The position numbers and the translations under genes are program-made. The notes beneath the pieces were generated by a model, which did not search any database, was not told the DNA's origin, and saw only the letters and a program-made list of their open reading frames with translations. Shown here piece after piece: positions 52,622 through 62,183 of a stretch of DNA of 64,000 nt (its first letter is position 1; each line of letters opens with the position of its first letter). The DNA is from Rufibacter latericius (lineage in GTDB: Bacteria > Bacteroidota > Bacteroidia > Cytophagales > Hymenobacteraceae): the NCBI RefSeq assembly GCF_003721515.1, contig NZ_RJJD01000007.1:60954-124953 (forward strand), written 5' to 3'.

Positions 52622-55153
52622 ATGAAATTAGGCTTTTACTCCACCATCCTCGCATCAACCCTCTTTTTCAACTCTTTTAACGTTTCTGCCCAGCAGCCCA
52701 ATGCCAATGTCAGCGTGAAACCCTATAATGCCGAGTTCGGATACGGCGCTAACATGGGTGTTTTTGGCAACGGTTGGAACGACAAAAACTTAGCTACCAT
52801 TGTAAGTAAAGCTGGTGGAAATTCTGTTCGCCCTACCTTACCCGAGAGTTTTGTAGAACGCTGGGGCTACAACATCCGCCTGAATGAATTCAAGTACTAC
52901 GCCATAGATTTAGGCATGAAGGATGTGACCGTTTTCCTGGAAGGTCCTTCTGAAGCTCACCGCGACCTCACAACCTATCCGGGTTGTACCAACTCTTCCA
53001 AATCATTCAAAAACCTGTATGAGCCCATCTGGAAATCTGACGGTACGGTAAACCCAAATAACTACTACGCAAACTACGTGTACAAACTGGTTCAGACTTA
53101 CGGACCGTATGTAAAGAACTGGGAAGTAGTGAATGAGCCGGACTTGGGTTCTGCTCCGCTTGCTAACTGGCTTACTCGGGCGCCTTTGCCAAATGAGATG
53201 TCAAACTTCAGAGCCCCGTTCTTTAATTACCTACGGATGCTTCGGATTACCTGGGAGGTAGTTAAGAAATACAACCCAGATGATTTTGTGACTCCTGGCG
53301 GAATTGGTTACCCTGAGTTCCTGGACGCGATGCTGCGTTACACCGATAACCCTAACGGCGGAGCCGTGTCAAGCCAGTACCCTAACAAAGGCGGAGCTTA
53401 TTTTGACATGGTGAGCTATCACGTTTACCCTGCGTACAATCTTCGCAAATATGACAATGCTATTGGAGGCTTCAAATACCTGCACAACTCAGACTTTGCG
53501 GCTGCCCAGGTAATTACCCATAAAAAATGGTTGGAGGATGTTTTGATAAAACACGGCTATAACGGCACAACCTATCCTAAGAAGCACTTCATTGTAACCG
53601 AGACCAACCTGAACCGCCGTACTGTTGACTGGCGTTATGGCTCAGATGTGATGCAACGTAACTTCGGGATCAAGGCCTTGGTTCTTGCCCAGAAAAACGG
53701 CATCAAACAAATACAGATCTATGGGGTAGGCGAAGCCATGAATGCTCCCGCCGAAGGCACTTCCATCACCAGTGATTATAAATTGATGGGCCTTTACGAA
53801 AACCTATCAAGAGATGCCTTCGGTTCAGAGAAACTTTCCCCAGTTGGAAAAGGATTCAAAACCACTTCTATGATGCTGAAGGGATACAACTATGATGCCG
53901 GCCGTACCGCTTCCCTGAATATGCCGGCCGCTGTTGAAGGAGCAGCTTTCGTGAAGAACGGTGAGTACGTATACGTGCTTTGGGCCAAAAACCCGAACGA
54001 CAAAACAGAAACCTATACCCAGCCTTATTCTTTCCCGGCAGGCATGAACCTGGCGAAAGTGGATCGCTTTGAGTGGGATTACTATGCTACCGGAAAAAGC
54101 ACCCAACAAGCTTCCACTGGTTTAACCCTGAATACTACCCCATCTTTCTTTAAAGGCATCTCCGGAACATCAACCGGCTTGAAAAGCCAAACCATTACTT
54201 TCCCAACCATCGGTTCTAAAGTATTAGGTGTCGCTCCATTCGCCTTGACTGCTACCGCTACTTCAGGTTTAGCTGTGAGCTTCAAGGTAGTATCCGGGCC
54301 TGCTACCTTAAACGGTACTACTTTAACTGTAACAGGAGTTGGCACCATAACAGTACAAGCTTCTCAAAGCGGAAACACCACGTATAATCCTGCTACCGCC
54401 GTGAGCCAGAGTTTCTCGGTTACTAGTTCCACCACTTCAGATCCTATCAACTCTATCACAATTCCGGCTAAAAGAATTGAAGCCGAGAAATACACCAGCA
54501 TGAGCGGTGTATTTGTAGAAGGCTGTAAAGATACAGGCGGCGGATATGATGTAGGGCGAATTGATGCCGGAGATTGGATGAAATACAGTGTTACCGTGAC
54601 TACCGCAGGAACTTACAACATGAGCTTCAGAACCGCTGGTACGGCTGCAGGGCAGTTTGAAATCAGAAACAGCAGTGGTAAAGTGTTGAAAACCGTAGAC
54701 GTTGCAGCTACTGGTGGCTGGCAAACCTGGAAAACCACCACCACTCAGGTTGCCCTTGCTGCCGGAACCCAAACCATTCAGATCTACGTGAAGAAATCCG
54801 GATGGAACTTCAACTGGATTGAGATTGGCGGATCTGGTGCTCTTACTCAAGCATCTACCATTTCAGATGGTGCTTTGGCTCCGTTGAATGAGAATGCTCT
54901 TAACCAAGCCTGGACCGTGTTCCCTAACCCAACCACTGACAGAGTTCAAGTACGGGTAGGCCAGGAACTGACCGGAGAGGTGCAACTTGAGGTGATTGAT
55001 GCTTCTGGCAGAATTATCAAACAGTTCACCTTGAACAAATCTTCAGAGGAGATTATCCAGACGGTACCTTTAGAAGATGTAACCCCAGGCCTTTACTTTA
55101 TCCGTCTTAAAGGAGATGGTATTAGCGAAGTGAAGAAAGTGATCAAACAATAA
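52622..55153 (+). CDS. Secreted clan GH-A-like glycosidase with Ig-like, CBM6 and T9SS sorting domains
   Basis: The 843-residue protein has a signal peptide (MKLGFYSTILASTLFFNSFN, then VSAQ). Residues 30-480 look like a TIM-barrel glycosidase of clan GH-A: NWEVVNEPDL (about 168-177) would hold the acid/base Glu and IVTETNL (about 323-329) the nucleophile. The exact GH family is not recognised. An Ig-like segment (about 520-605; KSQTITFPTIGSKVLGVAPF) precedes a CBM6 domain (about 613-745; RIEAEKYTSMSG, GWQTWKTTTTQV). The end is a T9SS sorting domain (VFPNPTTDRVQV ... GLYFIRLKGDG). It probably cleaves a plant or algal polysaccharide outside the cell. Confidence 0.85.
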   Translation: MKLGFYSTILASTLFFNSFNVSAQQPNANVSVKPYNAEFGYGANMGVFGNGWNDKNLATIVSKAGGNSVRPTLPESFVERWGYNIRLNEFKYYAIDLGMKDVTVFLEGPSEAHRDLTTYPGCTNSSKSFKNLYEPIWKSDGTVNPNNYYANYVYKLVQTYGPYVKNWEVVNEPDLGSAPLANWLTRAPLPNEMSNFRAPFFNYLRMLRITWEVVKKYNPDDFVTPGGIGYPEFLDAMLRYTDNPNGGAVSSQYPNKGGAYFDMVSYHVYPAYNLRKYDNAIGGFKYLHNSDFAAAQVITHKKWLEDVLIKHGYNGTTYPKKHFIVTETNLNRRTVDWRYGSDVMQRNFGIKALVLAQKNGIKQIQIYGVGEAMNAPAEGTSITSDYKLMGLYENLSRDAFGSEKLSPVGKGFKTTSMMLKGYNYDAGRTASLNMPAAVEGAAFVKNGEYVYVLWAKNPNDKTETYTQPYSFPAGMNLAKVDRFEWDYYATGKSTQQASTGLTLNTTPSFFKGISGTSTGLKSQTITFPTIGSKVLGVAPFALTATATSGLAVSFKVVSGPATLNGTTLTVTGVGTITVQASQSGNTTYNPATAVSQSFSVTSSTTSDPINSITIPAKRIEAEKYTSMSGVFVEGCKDTGGGYDVGRIDAGDWMKYSVTVTTAGTYNMSFRTAGTAAGQFEIRNSSGKVLKTVDVAATGGWQTWKTTTTQVALAAGTQTIQIYVKKSGWNFNWIEIGGSGALTQASTISDGALAPLNENALNQAWTVFPNPTTDRVQVRVGQELTGEVQLEVIDASGRIIKQFTLNKSSEEIIQTVPLEDVTPGLYFIRLKGDGISEVKKVIKQ

Positions 55154-55223
55154 TTCTAGGGCAGGGAAGACGTTTAGAATGTCTTTTAAGGAAAATGCCC
55201 CTAAAACAGGATTAGATTAAATG

Positions 55224-55255
55224 AAAAAGGCCGGAGCATAAGCCCCGGCCTTTTT
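55224..55255. terminator. Bidirectional terminator between convergent T9SS cargo genes
   Basis: The stem AAAAAGGCCGG pairs with CCGGCCTTTTT, extended by GC/GC inside one mismatch. It serves the glycosidase gene (plus) and the giant repeat gene (minus). Confidence 0.9.
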
Positions 55256-55491
55256 GGTTGTTTTAAGGAAATGGGTTAAAAATCCTTGCGGTGCATAATT
55301 CTAAGCACTTTCACCTGTTTGTTGGCTTTCAACCGTGCGATGTACACACCGGCGGCCATCTCCCCGTCAATGGTGAAGCTGTAGGCCTTGCCAGCCTCGG
55401 CCACGCCGGAACTGATCTCGCGCACCACCTTGCCATTCAGGTCATACAGGATCAGCGAGTAAGCGCCACCTTCACGCAGGGTGAAGTTAAC
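55242..55491. repeat. 250-bp perfect direct repeat, copy 1
   Basis: It is identical base for base, by eye, to 61934-62183. It spans half the terminator, the 3' untranslated bases and the last 72 codons (T9SS sorting domain) of the giant repeat gene. Identity ends sharply at the codons preceding NFTLREGG. Confidence 0.95.
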
Positions 55492-58400
55492 CTTGGCTGA
55501 CTGTGCGAATGGATTCGGATAAGCGCCGAGTTCAATGGCAGCCAGACCACTGCGGTTACCGTTGTCAGCAATGGAAGATACCGTCGTTGTAACATATGGA
55601 TCATCTTTATGGCAGAAATTGTTTGCGTAGTCTAAGGCTTTAGCCAAGGTTTCTACATCTGCGCAAGAGATTCCACCTATTGTTGCTGTTCCGGTATTGA
55701 ACATGTTAACTACCGCAGAAATGATTTCTTCTTTGGTGTATTTGTATTCATTACCGTAGTGGCAAGCGTTCAACAAGGCAGTACCAGCTGCTCGGGCCAG
55801 TCCTGTGTAACCACCGTTGTTAGAGGTTTGGTTATCCTCTGCACTGATGGCTGCCAAAAGGGTTAAGTCAGCAGCAAGTCCACGTCTATTGCCTGCCTCT
55901 ATATCAGCAAACAAAGTGAAGAATAGACTTGTAGAAGTATAGTAACAGCCCCACTTATCGGTGTGGTTTTTCCAGTAGCCTGGGCTGCAACCTGCGTCAA
56001 CCATGCATTTCTTAACCTCAATGTAGGTTTTGGCACTTCCACCGCACTTACCGTATCCTCCCGGAACAGTGTAGGTCAGCTCGAAGGTACCTGCCTGGGT
56101 TGGGGTGAACCAGAAGACACCATTTACCTCACTTACACCATTTCCGCTCCATTTACCGTAGTCAGGCTCACCATTCAACTGAATGGCTGCTCCGCCTACG
56201 CAAAGTGGACCATAAGTTCCAGGCACCGGCACCACGAAAGGCTTAACTTCTATTGTGGTCTTATCATAGCCACCGCAATGGCCATAACCGGCGGCCACAG
56301 TGTAGGTCAGCTCGAAAGAACCAGCTTTAGATGGGTTGAACCAGTAGTAGCCCTCAGACTCTGTCACTCCTTCTCCACTCCAGGTGCCTCCGGCAGGAGA
56401 TCCGCCATTGAGTTTGATCGGAGCACTACCCACGCACACCGGTCCGTATGAACCTGCTTCTACATCTGCGTAAGAGTTAACCTTGATCGTGGTTTTGGCA
56501 TAGCCGCCACAATGGTAGTTATTCTCTTCCACTTTGTAGGTCAGCTCGTACTCGCCAGCAGCGGAAGGAGTGAACCAGTAGAACCCATCTTTATAGGTCA
56601 CATATTCGCCGCTCCATGAACCACCAGCAGGCGAACCATCTCCCAATTTGATGGCATAACCACCCACACAAAGCGGTCCGTATTGGTCAACGGTCACTAC
56701 TGCACCAGGCCGCACCTTGATGGTGGTGGTGGCATAACCGCCGCAGCTATGATAGTTATCTTCCACTTTGTAAGTAAGCACGAACTCGCCTACTGTGGTT
56801 GGGTTGAAGTAATAATAACCATCTTTCATAGTCACGTGATCACCACTCCAGGTTCCACCTTCTGGCGAACCACCGTCTAGTTTGATTGGGTAGCTGCCCA
56901 CACAAACAGGTCCGTAGTAACCAGCTTTCACGTAAGCCATTGGCCGCACTTTGATGGTGGTTTTGTCGTAGCCGCCGCAGTGATAGTTGTTTTCTTTCAC
57001 TTTATAGGTCAGCTCAAACTCTCCATGTGCACTTGGAGTAAACCAGTAGTAGCCATCTTTGTAAGTTACGTGATCTCCAGTCCAGACACCTCCGGCAGGC
57101 GTTCCACCTAACTTGATAGGATCTCCTCCCACGCAAAGCGGTCCGTAGTTACCGGCCACCACATCGGCATTTGGTCTTACCAAAATGGTAGTAGTGGCAG
57201 AACGGCCACATTCTTTGTAGCTATCAGGTACAGTGTAAGTAAGCACGAAGGTTCCTTTTTCAGATGGAGTGAATTGGTATTTGTCACCCACTTTAGTCAC
57301 GTTTTCACCGCTCCATGTTCCTCCGGCTGGATAGCCTCCCAAGTCAATGGCAGGACCACCCACACAAAGCGGACCATAGTTACCTGGGTACACTTTAGCA
57401 ATAGGACGTACTTTGATGGTGGTTGTAGCATACCCACCGCACTTGTAGTCAGTGTCTTCTACCTTGTAGGTGAGCACAAACTCTCCTGCGGCAGATGGAG
57501 TGAACCAGTAGTAACCATTTTCATAGCTTACATGCTGACCGCTCCAGGAGCCTCCCTCTGGTGAACCGCCGTCCAACTTGATCGCATACCCGCCTACGCA
57601 AAGCGGACCGTAGTATCCAGCCACCACTTCTTGGCGAGGACGTACTTTGATCGTTGTTTTGTCATAGCCGCCGCACTTGTAGTCAGTGTCAGGAACCTTA
57701 TAGGTCAGCTCGAACGCCCCAACTTCGGTTGGAGTGAACCAGTAGTACCCGTTGGCATAGGTAACATGTTCGCCAGTCCAGATACCACCTTCAGGTGTTC
57801 CTTTATCCAGTTTGATGGCATCGCCTCCCACGCACAAAGGTCCATAATAGCCGGCTTTCACTTCGTACCGATGACGTACCTTGATGGTGGTTTTGGCATA
57901 GCCGCCACACTTGTAATCGGTGTCAGGAACTTTGTAGGTCAGTTCATACTCGCCTGCTTTAGTAGGGGTAAAGTAGTAGTACCCGTCTTTCATGGAGACA
58001 TACTCACCCTGCCAGGTGCCACCTTCAGGAGAGCCACCGTCCAGTTTGATGGCATAGTCACCTTCGCAAAGCGGTCCGTAGTAGCCTGCTTTCACATAGG
58101 CTTGTGGCCGCACTTTGATGGTGGTTTTGTCGTAGCCACCGCACTTGTAATCGGTGTCCTCTACTTTGTAGGTCAGTTCATACTCGCCTTCTTTGGTTGG
58201 AGTGAACCAGTAGTATCCGTTTGAATGAGTTACATATGGCCCACTCCATGTACCACCCGCAGGCGTAGCTTTATCCAGTTTGATGGGTTCTCCTCCCTCG
58301 CAAAGTGGACCATAATACCCGGCTTCTACTTCGTAATGAGGACGTACCAAAACGGTAGTTTTAGCACTGTTTCCGCATTCTTTGTAGCTGTCTGGCACGG

Positions 58401-60897
58401 TGTAAGTCAGAATGAAAGTACCGTGGTTTGCTGGGTTGAAGTAGTAGTAGTCACCTTCTTTGGTAACGCCTGGTCCACTCCAGGTACCACCTGCAGGATA
58501 TCCGCCCAGTTTAGCAGCAGGCTCGCCTTGGCAGAATGGCCCATAGGAACCAGGGTACACTTTAGCTACAGGGCGTACCTTGATGGTTGTTTTCGCATAC
58601 CCACCGCACTTGTAGTCAGAGTCAGGAACCTTGTAGGTGAGCACAAACTCTCCTGCCGCGGTTGGGGTGAAATAGTAATGACCATCTTTCATGGTCACAT
58701 ACTGACCACTCCAGGTGCCTCCTTCAGGAGAGCCGCCGTCCAACTTGATAGCGTATCCGCCAACACATAGCGGTCCGTAGTTGCCGGCCACCACTTCGTG
58801 ACGAGGACGTACTTTGATGGTAGTCTTATCGTAGCCTCCGCATTTGTAATCTGAGTCCGGAACCTTATAGGTCAGCTCAAACGCCCCAGCTTCAGTTGGA
58901 GTGAACCAGTAGTACCCGTTGGCATAGGTAACATGATCTCCGGTCCAGGTTCCACCGCTTGGTGAACCGCCCAATTTGATCGCTGGCCCTCCAACGCACA
59001 AAGGTCCATAGTAGCCCGCTTTCACTTCGTACCGAGGCCGTACTTTGATGGAGGTTTTAGCATATCCACCGCACTTGTAATCAGTATCCGGAATCTTGTA
59101 GGTCAGCTCAAAAGTTCCTGCAGCAGAAGGGTAGAATTTATAAACACCACCTTCATACTTCACGCCAGTGCCAGACCAGATTCCTCCCTCAGGGGTTCCA
59201 CCAAGGGTTATGGCAGGTTCACCTACGCATAGTGGGCCGTAAGTACCGGCATAAACATTAACTCTTGGCCGAACTTTAATCGTGGTTTTGGCATAACCTC
59301 CACACTTATAGTTATTATCCGGTACTTTGTAAGTTAGCTCGAAAGAGCCCTCGGCAGATGGGGTAAACCAATAGTATCCATTAGCCATGCTCACGCCTGT
59401 ACCAGTCCATACGCCTCCACTTGGAGAACCACCCAATTTGATTTTCTGTCCTCCTACGCAGAGAGGTCCATAGTAACCAGGGTTTACGGTAACGCGAGGT
59501 TTAACCAAGATGGTTGTTTTGGCATAGCCACCGCACTTATAGTTGGTATCAGGCACCTTATAGGTTAAAGTGAAAGAACCTGCGTTGGCTGGGGTGAACC
59601 AGTAAGAACCGTTTGCCATGCTAACTCCGGGTCCGCTCCAGGTTCCTCCGGCAGGAGTACCGCCTAATTTTATGGCTGCCTCTCCTTGACAAAGTGGACC
59701 ATAATTACCTGCATAAACAGTAACTCTAGGCCGAACCAAAACGGTTGTAACAGCATAACCTCCGCACTTGTAGTCGTTTGAAGGCACAGTGTATTTCAAA
59801 GCAAATGAACCGGCAACAGAAGGGTTAAACCAGTAGTAGCCATTGCTATAGGTGACCCCGGTTCCAGTCCAGGTACCGCCACTTGGCTGACCAGTTAACT
59901 TGATGGCTGGACCTCCCACACACAACGGACCGTAAGTACCGGGATATACCGTGATGCTAGGTTTAACAATGATTTTACCTGTAGCCTGAGCTGAGCAGCC
60001 ATAGGAATTGGTATACACATACCGTACAGAGTAAGTACCGGCAGTTGTAGGATTAAAGGTGGTAGCGAGCACATTATTCACGTAGTACTTACCACCAGCA
60101 GGGTACCCTCCAACCAGTTTAAAGGCAGGAGACCCAGCGCAAACGGAGGCGAAGGGTTTCAGGGTTACAGTTGGAATCTTGGGAGGGCACTGGATGTAAG
60201 ACCCATAAGGTTTGCCATCCGGGAAGCTTTCGTTTATTTTACTTACGGCGTCATTTAACTGGGAGATAGAGTAGGGGCAGGAACATCCGGCTAATGCTTT
60301 ATTAGCTTCTGCCAGCACAAACCCTACTGTCTTGTCCTTAAAGACACCAGAAGTTATAATCATATTCCGTAATGGCACATCAGAAGCACCGAAATCAGGA
60401 AACTTGTTGTCAAAACCAACAGAGATGGTTAGTGCTACTACCTGACCCGCAAATACGTTATTGTAGGTACCACCAGGGTTGCTGTAGCTTTTGTCCAAAG
60501 CTCTTGGAGTTCCACCAGAAGGCAGGAAATTAGTAACTGCCTGGGCGGTTGACAAAGAAAGCACCCGACCTGATTTGCAGTCATCATTGCCTGTGACATC
60601 GCCCACCTTAACCCCATAAGGGAAAGCAGAGGCGAAGTTTTTGTGCAAATAAGCTCCAGGGTTATAACCACTTGGCGGGGCTCCCCAACCACCCTGGGTT
60701 TGCGTTCTGTTTACGCAGGGGATGGGAGGGCAGGAGGGGTAATAACCCCCTGAGGTGGTGGAGGTAGTTTGGGATACCCCAGGGTTGCTGAAAAACAAAC
60801 AAGCCGCCAACACAACCATAAGGTTCCGCCAGAGGCCATTTAGTTGATACAACAAGACGTTCCCCGTCCTGTCTGGACAATAGTAATAATTCACCAT
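55276..60897 (-). CDS. Giant T9SS-secreted repeat protein (17 YGPLC-type repeats)
   Basis: From ATG 60897 (MVNYYYCPDRTGN) the protein has 1873 residues; a start at 60951 would add 18. A signal segment (LMVVLAACLFFSNPGVSQ) precedes a unique N-terminal domain (about 45-245; Cys-containing, ending PPKIPTVTLKPF). One Ig-like unit and then 17 tandem repeats of about 78 residues follow. Each repeat has xAGxYGPLCVGGxxIKLxG, PxGGxWSG, YYWFTP, G.F.LTYKVPD and YKCGGYxKTTIKVRP, with two Cys. A domain beginning AGCSPGYWKNHTDKW (about 1635-1780) and a T9SS sorting tail (AYPNPFAQSAKVNF to the end) close it. It is a likely surface adhesin or matrix protein; the ligand is unknown. Confidence 0.88.
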   Translation of the reverse strand: MVNYYYCPDRTGNVLLYQLNGLWRNLMVVLAACLFFSNPGVSQTTSTTSGGYYPSCPPIPCVNRTQTQGGWGAPPSGYNPGAYLHKNFASAFPYGVKVGDVTGNDDCKSGRVLSLSTAQAVTNFLPSGGTPRALDKSYSNPGGTYNNVFAGQVVALTISVGFDNKFPDFGASDVPLRNMIITSGVFKDKTVGFVLAEANKALAGCSCPYSISQLNDAVSKINESFPDGKPYGSYIQCPPKIPTVTLKPFASVCAGSPAFKLVGGYPAGGKYYVNNVLATTFNPTTAGTYSVRYVYTNSYGCSAQATGKIIVKPSITVYPGTYGPLCVGGPAIKLTGQPSGGTWTGTGVTYSNGYYWFNPSVAGSFALKYTVPSNDYKCGGYAVTTVLVRPRVTVYAGNYGPLCQGEAAIKLGGTPAGGTWSGPGVSMANGSYWFTPANAGSFTLTYKVPDTNYKCGGYAKTTILVKPRVTVNPGYYGPLCVGGQKIKLGGSPSGGVWTGTGVSMANGYYWFTPSAEGSFELTYKVPDNNYKCGGYAKTTIKVRPRVNVYAGTYGPLCVGEPAITLGGTPEGGIWSGTGVKYEGGVYKFYPSAAGTFELTYKIPDTDYKCGGYAKTSIKVRPRYEVKAGYYGPLCVGGPAIKLGGSPSGGTWTGDHVTYANGYYWFTPTEAGAFELTYKVPDSDYKCGGYDKTTIKVRPRHEVVAGNYGPLCVGGYAIKLDGGSPEGGTWSGQYVTMKDGHYYFTPTAAGEFVLTYKVPDSDYKCGGYAKTTIKVRPVAKVYPGSYGPFCQGEPAAKLGGYPAGGTWSGPGVTKEGDYYYFNPANHGTFILTYTVPDSYKECGNSAKTTVLVRPHYEVEAGYYGPLCEGGEPIKLDKATPAGGTWSGPYVTHSNGYYWFTPTKEGEYELTYKVEDTDYKCGGYDKTTIKVRPQAYVKAGYYGPLCEGDYAIKLDGGSPEGGTWQGEYVSMKDGYYYFTPTKAGEYELTYKVPDTDYKCGGYAKTTIKVRHRYEVKAGYYGPLCVGGDAIKLDKGTPEGGIWTGEHVTYANGYYWFTPTEVGAFELTYKVPDTDYKCGGYDKTTIKVRPRQEVVAGYYGPLCVGGYAIKLDGGSPEGGSWSGQHVSYENGYYWFTPSAAGEFVLTYKVEDTDYKCGGYATTTIKVRPIAKVYPGNYGPLCVGGPAIDLGGYPAGGTWSGENVTKVGDKYQFTPSEKGTFVLTYTVPDSYKECGRSATTTILVRPNADVVAGNYGPLCVGGDPIKLGGTPAGGVWTGDHVTYKDGYYWFTPSAHGEFELTYKVKENNYHCGGYDKTTIKVRPMAYVKAGYYGPVCVGSYPIKLDGGSPEGGTWSGDHVTMKDGYYYFNPTTVGEFVLTYKVEDNYHSCGGYATTTIKVRPGAVVTVDQYGPLCVGGYAIKLGDGSPAGGSWSGEYVTYKDGFYWFTPSAAGEYELTYKVEENNYHCGGYAKTTIKVNSYADVEAGSYGPVCVGSAPIKLNGGSPAGGTWSGEGVTESEGYYWFNPSKAGSFELTYTVAAGYGHCGGYDKTTIEVKPFVVPVPGTYGPLCVGGAAIQLNGEPDYGKWSGNGVSEVNGVFWFTPTQAGTFELTYTVPGGYGKCGGSAKTYIEVKKCMVDAGCSPGYWKNHTDKWGCYYTSTSLFFTLFADIEAGNRRGLAADLTLLAAISAEDNQTSNNGGYTGLARAAGTALLNACHYGNEYKYTKEEIISAVVNMFNTGTATIGGISCADVETLAKALDYANNFCHKDDPYVTTTVSSIADNGNRSGLAAIELGAYPNPFAQSAKVNFTLREGGAYSLILYDLNGKVVREISSGVAEAGKAYSFTIDGEMAAGVYIARLKANKQVKVLRIMHRKDF
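56010..59957 (-). repeat. Tandem array of 17 coding repeats of about 233 bp
   Basis: The YGP(L/F/V)C motif recurs at 17 evenly spaced places, 220-240 bp apart. Units also show a higher-order order: a YAIKLDGGSPEGG unit followed by a GGYPAGG unit with DSYKECG appears at units 6-7 and again at 11-12, suggesting block duplication of five units. Confidence 0.9.
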
Positions 60898-61913
60898 GGT
60901 TTTGGTTTGGTTTTTAGTAAATAGATTGAAAACGGAATGATGATGACGCACTGGTTCAGGGCCTAAAATGGAATAAACCAGGAAGGGAGGGGCCGCAAGG
61001 AACCTTGGCTCTTTTAAGAAAAGGGCTCTAGGCTGCAGGAGAGGAAATAAAAGAAAGGTAAGCTGCTAGATTAGAAAGTAGCTCTTTTTTTGGTTTTTAG
61101 AATATGAAATAAATTCTTCTTGTAGTACTTGGTTCAAGTAAACCTTTAAGTAATTAAGAGTTATTTGATTCTATAAATCGCTGACCAAATTGATTAATAC
61201 AAAGACGGGGAGCCCACTTGAAGAGAATTATTAAAATTTTGGCCCTGCCATTAGAAGCCTGGCAGTGAAGTGGAGTTAGTTTAATTAAATATTTAATATG
61301 TTCTGTTTTGTTGAAGCTTTACTTTAAGTGATATAAACTGTGCTGTACCTAATGTGATGGTCAAATATAGAAAGGTGAGTATTGAATGTCAAGGATTTTT
61401 TATAAAAAAAATAAAAAAAATTAAATTAAAATAATTCAACAACCTTAAACCAGTTTCATTCGATTTGAACTATTCTCTTCTAAGTTTTTAAAGTTTTTCT
61501 TTAAGTTAAAAGTGTACTTAATGAATTTGAAAAGCCGTTTTTGCCTAATTGGTGTATTTACAATATAGTCAATCCATGTTTTGAATAATTAAATTGTTGC
61601 CTGCTTAAAGTTCAAACTCTGCACTATTTTAGGAAATGTTTGTGGAGTTGGTACCCTATTTGGGAGTAAAAAGTAAAAATCCGGCTTTTTACATTCCTAA
61701 ATAGTCTTACTTAATAGGTTGTGATTTATTTGTGTCTGATAAACAGCTTGTTACTGAAAGGCATCTATATACAGCATTATTGATCAAATCACCTTAGAAG
61801 GAGATGTTTCATTGTTTACTTTACGACTAGTTTTCTCCCTTCTTATACAGGTATTTCAAAAATCTCATGCAATAGCTTAGCAAGGTGAAGCTCTTTTTTA
61901 AGGTTCTGGTAAT
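60898..61913. other. 1-kb AT-rich gap upstream of the giant repeat gene
   Basis: No gene is supported. It contains a candidate promoter for the giant gene (61362-61394) and A/T-rich tracts near 61400-61440. Nothing else is recognisable. Confidence 0.5.
61362..61394 (-). promoter_or_regulatory. Candidate promoter of the giant repeat gene with long leader
   Basis: On the minus strand TTGAC begins the -33 element (TTG at 61392-61390), and 20 bases on stands TATATTTG (61369-61362). Both elements match the Bacteroidota consensus. The leader to ATG 60897 would be about 460 bases. Confidence 0.5.
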
Positions 61914-61947
61914 AAAAAAAGGCCAGGACATATGCCCCGGCCTTTTT
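61914..61947. terminator. Terminator of the second repeat protein gene
   Basis: The hairpin A-run/GGCCAGG ... CCCGGCC/TTTTT has a loop around ATATG, one mismatch. The right half is part of the 250-bp repeat. Confidence 0.85.
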
Positions 61948-62183
61948 GGTTGTTTTAAGGAAATGGGTTAAAAATCCTTGCGGTGCATAATTCTAAGCAC
62001 TTTCACCTGTTTGTTGGCTTTCAACCGTGCGATGTACACACCGGCGGCCATCTCCCCGTCAATGGTGAAGCTGTAGGCCTTGCCAGCCTCGGCCACGCCG
62101 GAACTGATCTCGCGCACCACCTTGCCATTCAGGTCATACAGGATCAGCGAGTAAGCGCCACCTTCACGCAGGGTGAAGTTAAC
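61934..62183. repeat. 250-bp perfect direct repeat, copy 2
   Basis: It is identical to 55242-55491 (offset 6692). It covers the last 72 codons and 3' end of the second repeat gene. Confidence 0.95.

Noticed and set aside
57631..58770. Long plus-strand open frames opposite the giant repeat gene
   Set aside because: They arise because the repeat units lack stops in the complementary frame; their products repeat with the same period and show no family features.
56010..59957. CRISPR-like or satellite repeat
   Set aside because: The units are in-frame coding repeats of about 233 bp that vary like protein domains; there are no spacers.
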